In this document: positions 5,962-7,141 of the stretch, one piece after another
Layout of the letters: the number at the start of each line of letters is the position of its first letter
How positions within the stretch are numbered: the stretch's first letter is position 1
DNA from: Bacteroidota bacterium
GTDB lineage: Bacteria; Bacteroidota; Bacteroidia; NS11-12g; UBA955
Assembly: GCA_030836345.1 (NCBI GenBank)
Contig: JAURQA010000025.1
Location: 1-7,141 of the forward strand
Direction of reading: 5' to 3'
DNA length: 7,141 bases
Translations under genes and position numbers: made by a program
The notes under the pieces: generated by a model
Told to the model about the DNA's origin: nothing
Database searches by the model: none
What the model saw: only the letters and a program-made list of their open reading frames with translations

Positions 5962-6432
5962 ATGAGAAAAGGTCGCGCTAAAAAACGTCCCATTTTGCCA
6001 GATCCAAAATTTGGAGATAAGGTAGTTTCCCGTTTCGTAAACGGTTTGATGTATGATGGAAAAAAATCAGTGGCATACAAGATTTTTTATGATGCATTGG
6101 ATATTGTAGGGAAAAAGAATGAAGAAGAGCCAGCTATTGATGTATGGAGAAAAGCATTGGAAAATGTAATGCCATCTGTTGAAGTTAAGGCAAGAAGAGT
6201 AGGAGGAGCAACATTTCAGATTCCAACAGAGGTTCCCCAACATAAGAGAACTACGGTTGGTATGAGATGGATGATTTCTTATGCTCGCAAGAGAAATGAA
6301 AAAAGCATGGCTGAGAAATTAGCGGGTGAAATTTTACAAGCTTTTAAGAGTGAAGGTTCTTCAGTAAAGAAAAAAGAAGACACTCACAAAATGGCTGAAG
6401 CGAATAAAGCATTTGCGCACTTTAGAGCATAA
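5962..6432 (+). CDS. rpsG: 30S ribosomal protein S7
   Basis: This 156-residue protein is S7, the primary binder of the 3' major domain of 16S rRNA, which nucleates head assembly and contacts the E-site tRNA and mRNA. Clear marks are [19 protein letters not shown] at the N-terminus, [38 protein letters not shown] in the middle, and [20 protein letters not shown] at the C-terminus. The length is normal. It lies 12 bp after rpsL and 4 bp before fusA without any terminator, so it belongs to the same transcript. In E. coli S7 represses translation of its own operon, but I see no structure here that shows the same for this organism. Confidence 0.98.
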   Translation: MRKGRAKKRPILPDPKFGDKVVSRFVNGLMYDGKKSVAYKIFYDALDIVGKKNEEEPAIDVWRKALENVMPSVEVKARRVGGATFQIPTEVPQHKRTTVGMRWMISYARKRNEKSMAEKLAGEILQAFKSEGSSVKKKEDTHKMAEANKAFAHFRA

Positions 6433-6436
6433 TATA

Positions 6437-7141
6437 ATGAGAGACTTAAAATTCACTAGAAATATTGGGATTGCCGCTCATATTGATGCTGGTAAAACCA
6501 CCACCACGGAGCGTATCTTATTTTACGCCGGTGTAAACCATAAAATTGGTGAGGTGCATGATGGCGCTGCAACAATGGATTGGATGGCTCAGGAAGCAGA
6601 AAGAGGGATTACAATAACCTCTGCTGCAACTACAGTTAGTTGGAAATACCGTGATAATGATTATCACATTAATATTATTGACACTCCAGGACACGTTGAT
6701 TTTACGGTAGAAGTAAATCGATCGTTACGTGTTCTTGATGGTTTAGTTTTCTTATTTAGTGCGGTGGATGGTGTTGAGCCACAATCCGAAACGAATTGGA
6801 GATTAGCCGACAATTATAAAGTTCCGCGTATTGGTTTCGTTAATAAAATGGATAGAGCCGGAGCAGATTTCCTTAACGTATGTACTCAGGTAAAAGAGAT
6901 GTTAGGAAGTAAGGCCGTTCCATTGCAGTTGCCAATTGGTGCTGAAGATAACTTTAAAGGCGTAGTTGATTTAATTAACTTTAGAGGAATGATTTGGAAT
7001 GAATCTGATTTTGGAATGACTTACGAAGAAATTGATATTCCTGAAGACATGTTAGAGGAGGCAACAACCTGGAGAGAGAATCTTTTAGAAGCTGTCTCTG
7101 AATATGATGATGCTATCATGGAAAAATTCTTTGAAGATCCT
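6437..7141 (+). CDS. fusA: Translation elongation factor G (3' end beyond window)
   Basis: From the ATG at 6437 the frame stays open to the last base, giving 235 residues, about a third of the roughly 700 usual for EF-G. This is the GTPase domain, which drives translocation of tRNAs and mRNA and, with RRF, ribosome recycling. All GTP-binding motifs that fall within the window are intact: [10 protein letters not shown] at 14-23 (P-loop), [10 protein letters not shown] at 55-64 (switch I), DTPGHVDF at 82-89 (switch II) and [10 protein letters not shown] at 136-145 (guanine specificity). The segment [19 protein letters not shown] at 107-125 is typical of Bacteroidota EF-G. The start is 4 bp after the rpsG stop. 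The rest of the protein, domains II to V, lies outside the window. Confidence 0.98.
   Translation, partial: MRDLKFTRNIGIAAHIDAGKTTTTERILFYAGVNHKIGEVHDGAATMDWMAQEAERGITITSAATTVSWKYRDNDYHINIIDTPGHVDFTVEVNRSLRVLDGLVFLFSAVDGVEPQSETNWRLADNYKVPRIGFVNKMDRAGADFLNVCTQVKEMLGSKAVPLQLPIGAEDNFKGVVDLINFRGMIWNESDFGMTYEEIDIPEDMLEEATTWRENLLEAVSEYDDAIMEKFFEDP

Overview
The window looks like chromosomal DNA from a low-GC member of the phylum Bacteroidota. Four signs point there. It has a PorQ-type component of the type IX secretion system (T9SS), a phylum-restricted pathway. It has a GldB-like gliding lipoprotein, also characteristic of the phylum. Its cmk, S12, S7 and EF-G proteins carry Bacteroidota-style sequences. 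Its start regions largely lack Shine-Dalgarno sequences but hold TAnnTTTG-type -7 promoter elements. I cannot name a genus.

Layout from left to right:
- A 3'-truncated outer-membrane beta-barrel gene reads leftward off the window (1-737, minus).
- It is head-to-head, with 4 bp between start codons, with a lipoprotein gene resembling gldB (742-1791, plus).
- That gene converges on cmk, and their stop codons overlap in a single TTAA.
- cmk (1788-2468) lies directly downstream of porQ (2469-3494), both on the minus strand, with no base between the porQ stop and the cmk start.
- A large membrane-anchored LTA-synthase-like/sulfatase-fold enzyme (3580-5475, minus) lies upstream of porQ in the same direction.
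- It is divergent from the str operon rpsL-rpsG-fusA (5572 to the right edge, plus), where fusA is cut by the window end.

The str operon genes supply translation machinery: S12 and S7 of the 30S subunit and elongation factor G. They are preceded by a very good Bacteroidota promoter. The left two thirds is mostly cell-envelope biology: an outer-membrane barrel, a GldB-like lipoprotein, the T9SS attachment-complex protein PorQ, and a periplasmic-facing alkaline-phosphatase-superfamily transferase or hydrolase. The housekeeping gene cmk (CMP kinase) is apparently co-expressed with porQ.

No intergenic stretch exceeds 100 bp. I see no RNA genes, insertion sequences, CRISPR arrays or phage genes, and I do not see a convincing undescribed multi-gene system. 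The points most worth following up are the substrate of the LTA-synthase-like enzyme, the GldB-like gene with no gldC beside it, the interlocked head-to-head start region at 731-781, and an 11-bp tandem repeat at the start of the LTA-synthase-like gene.
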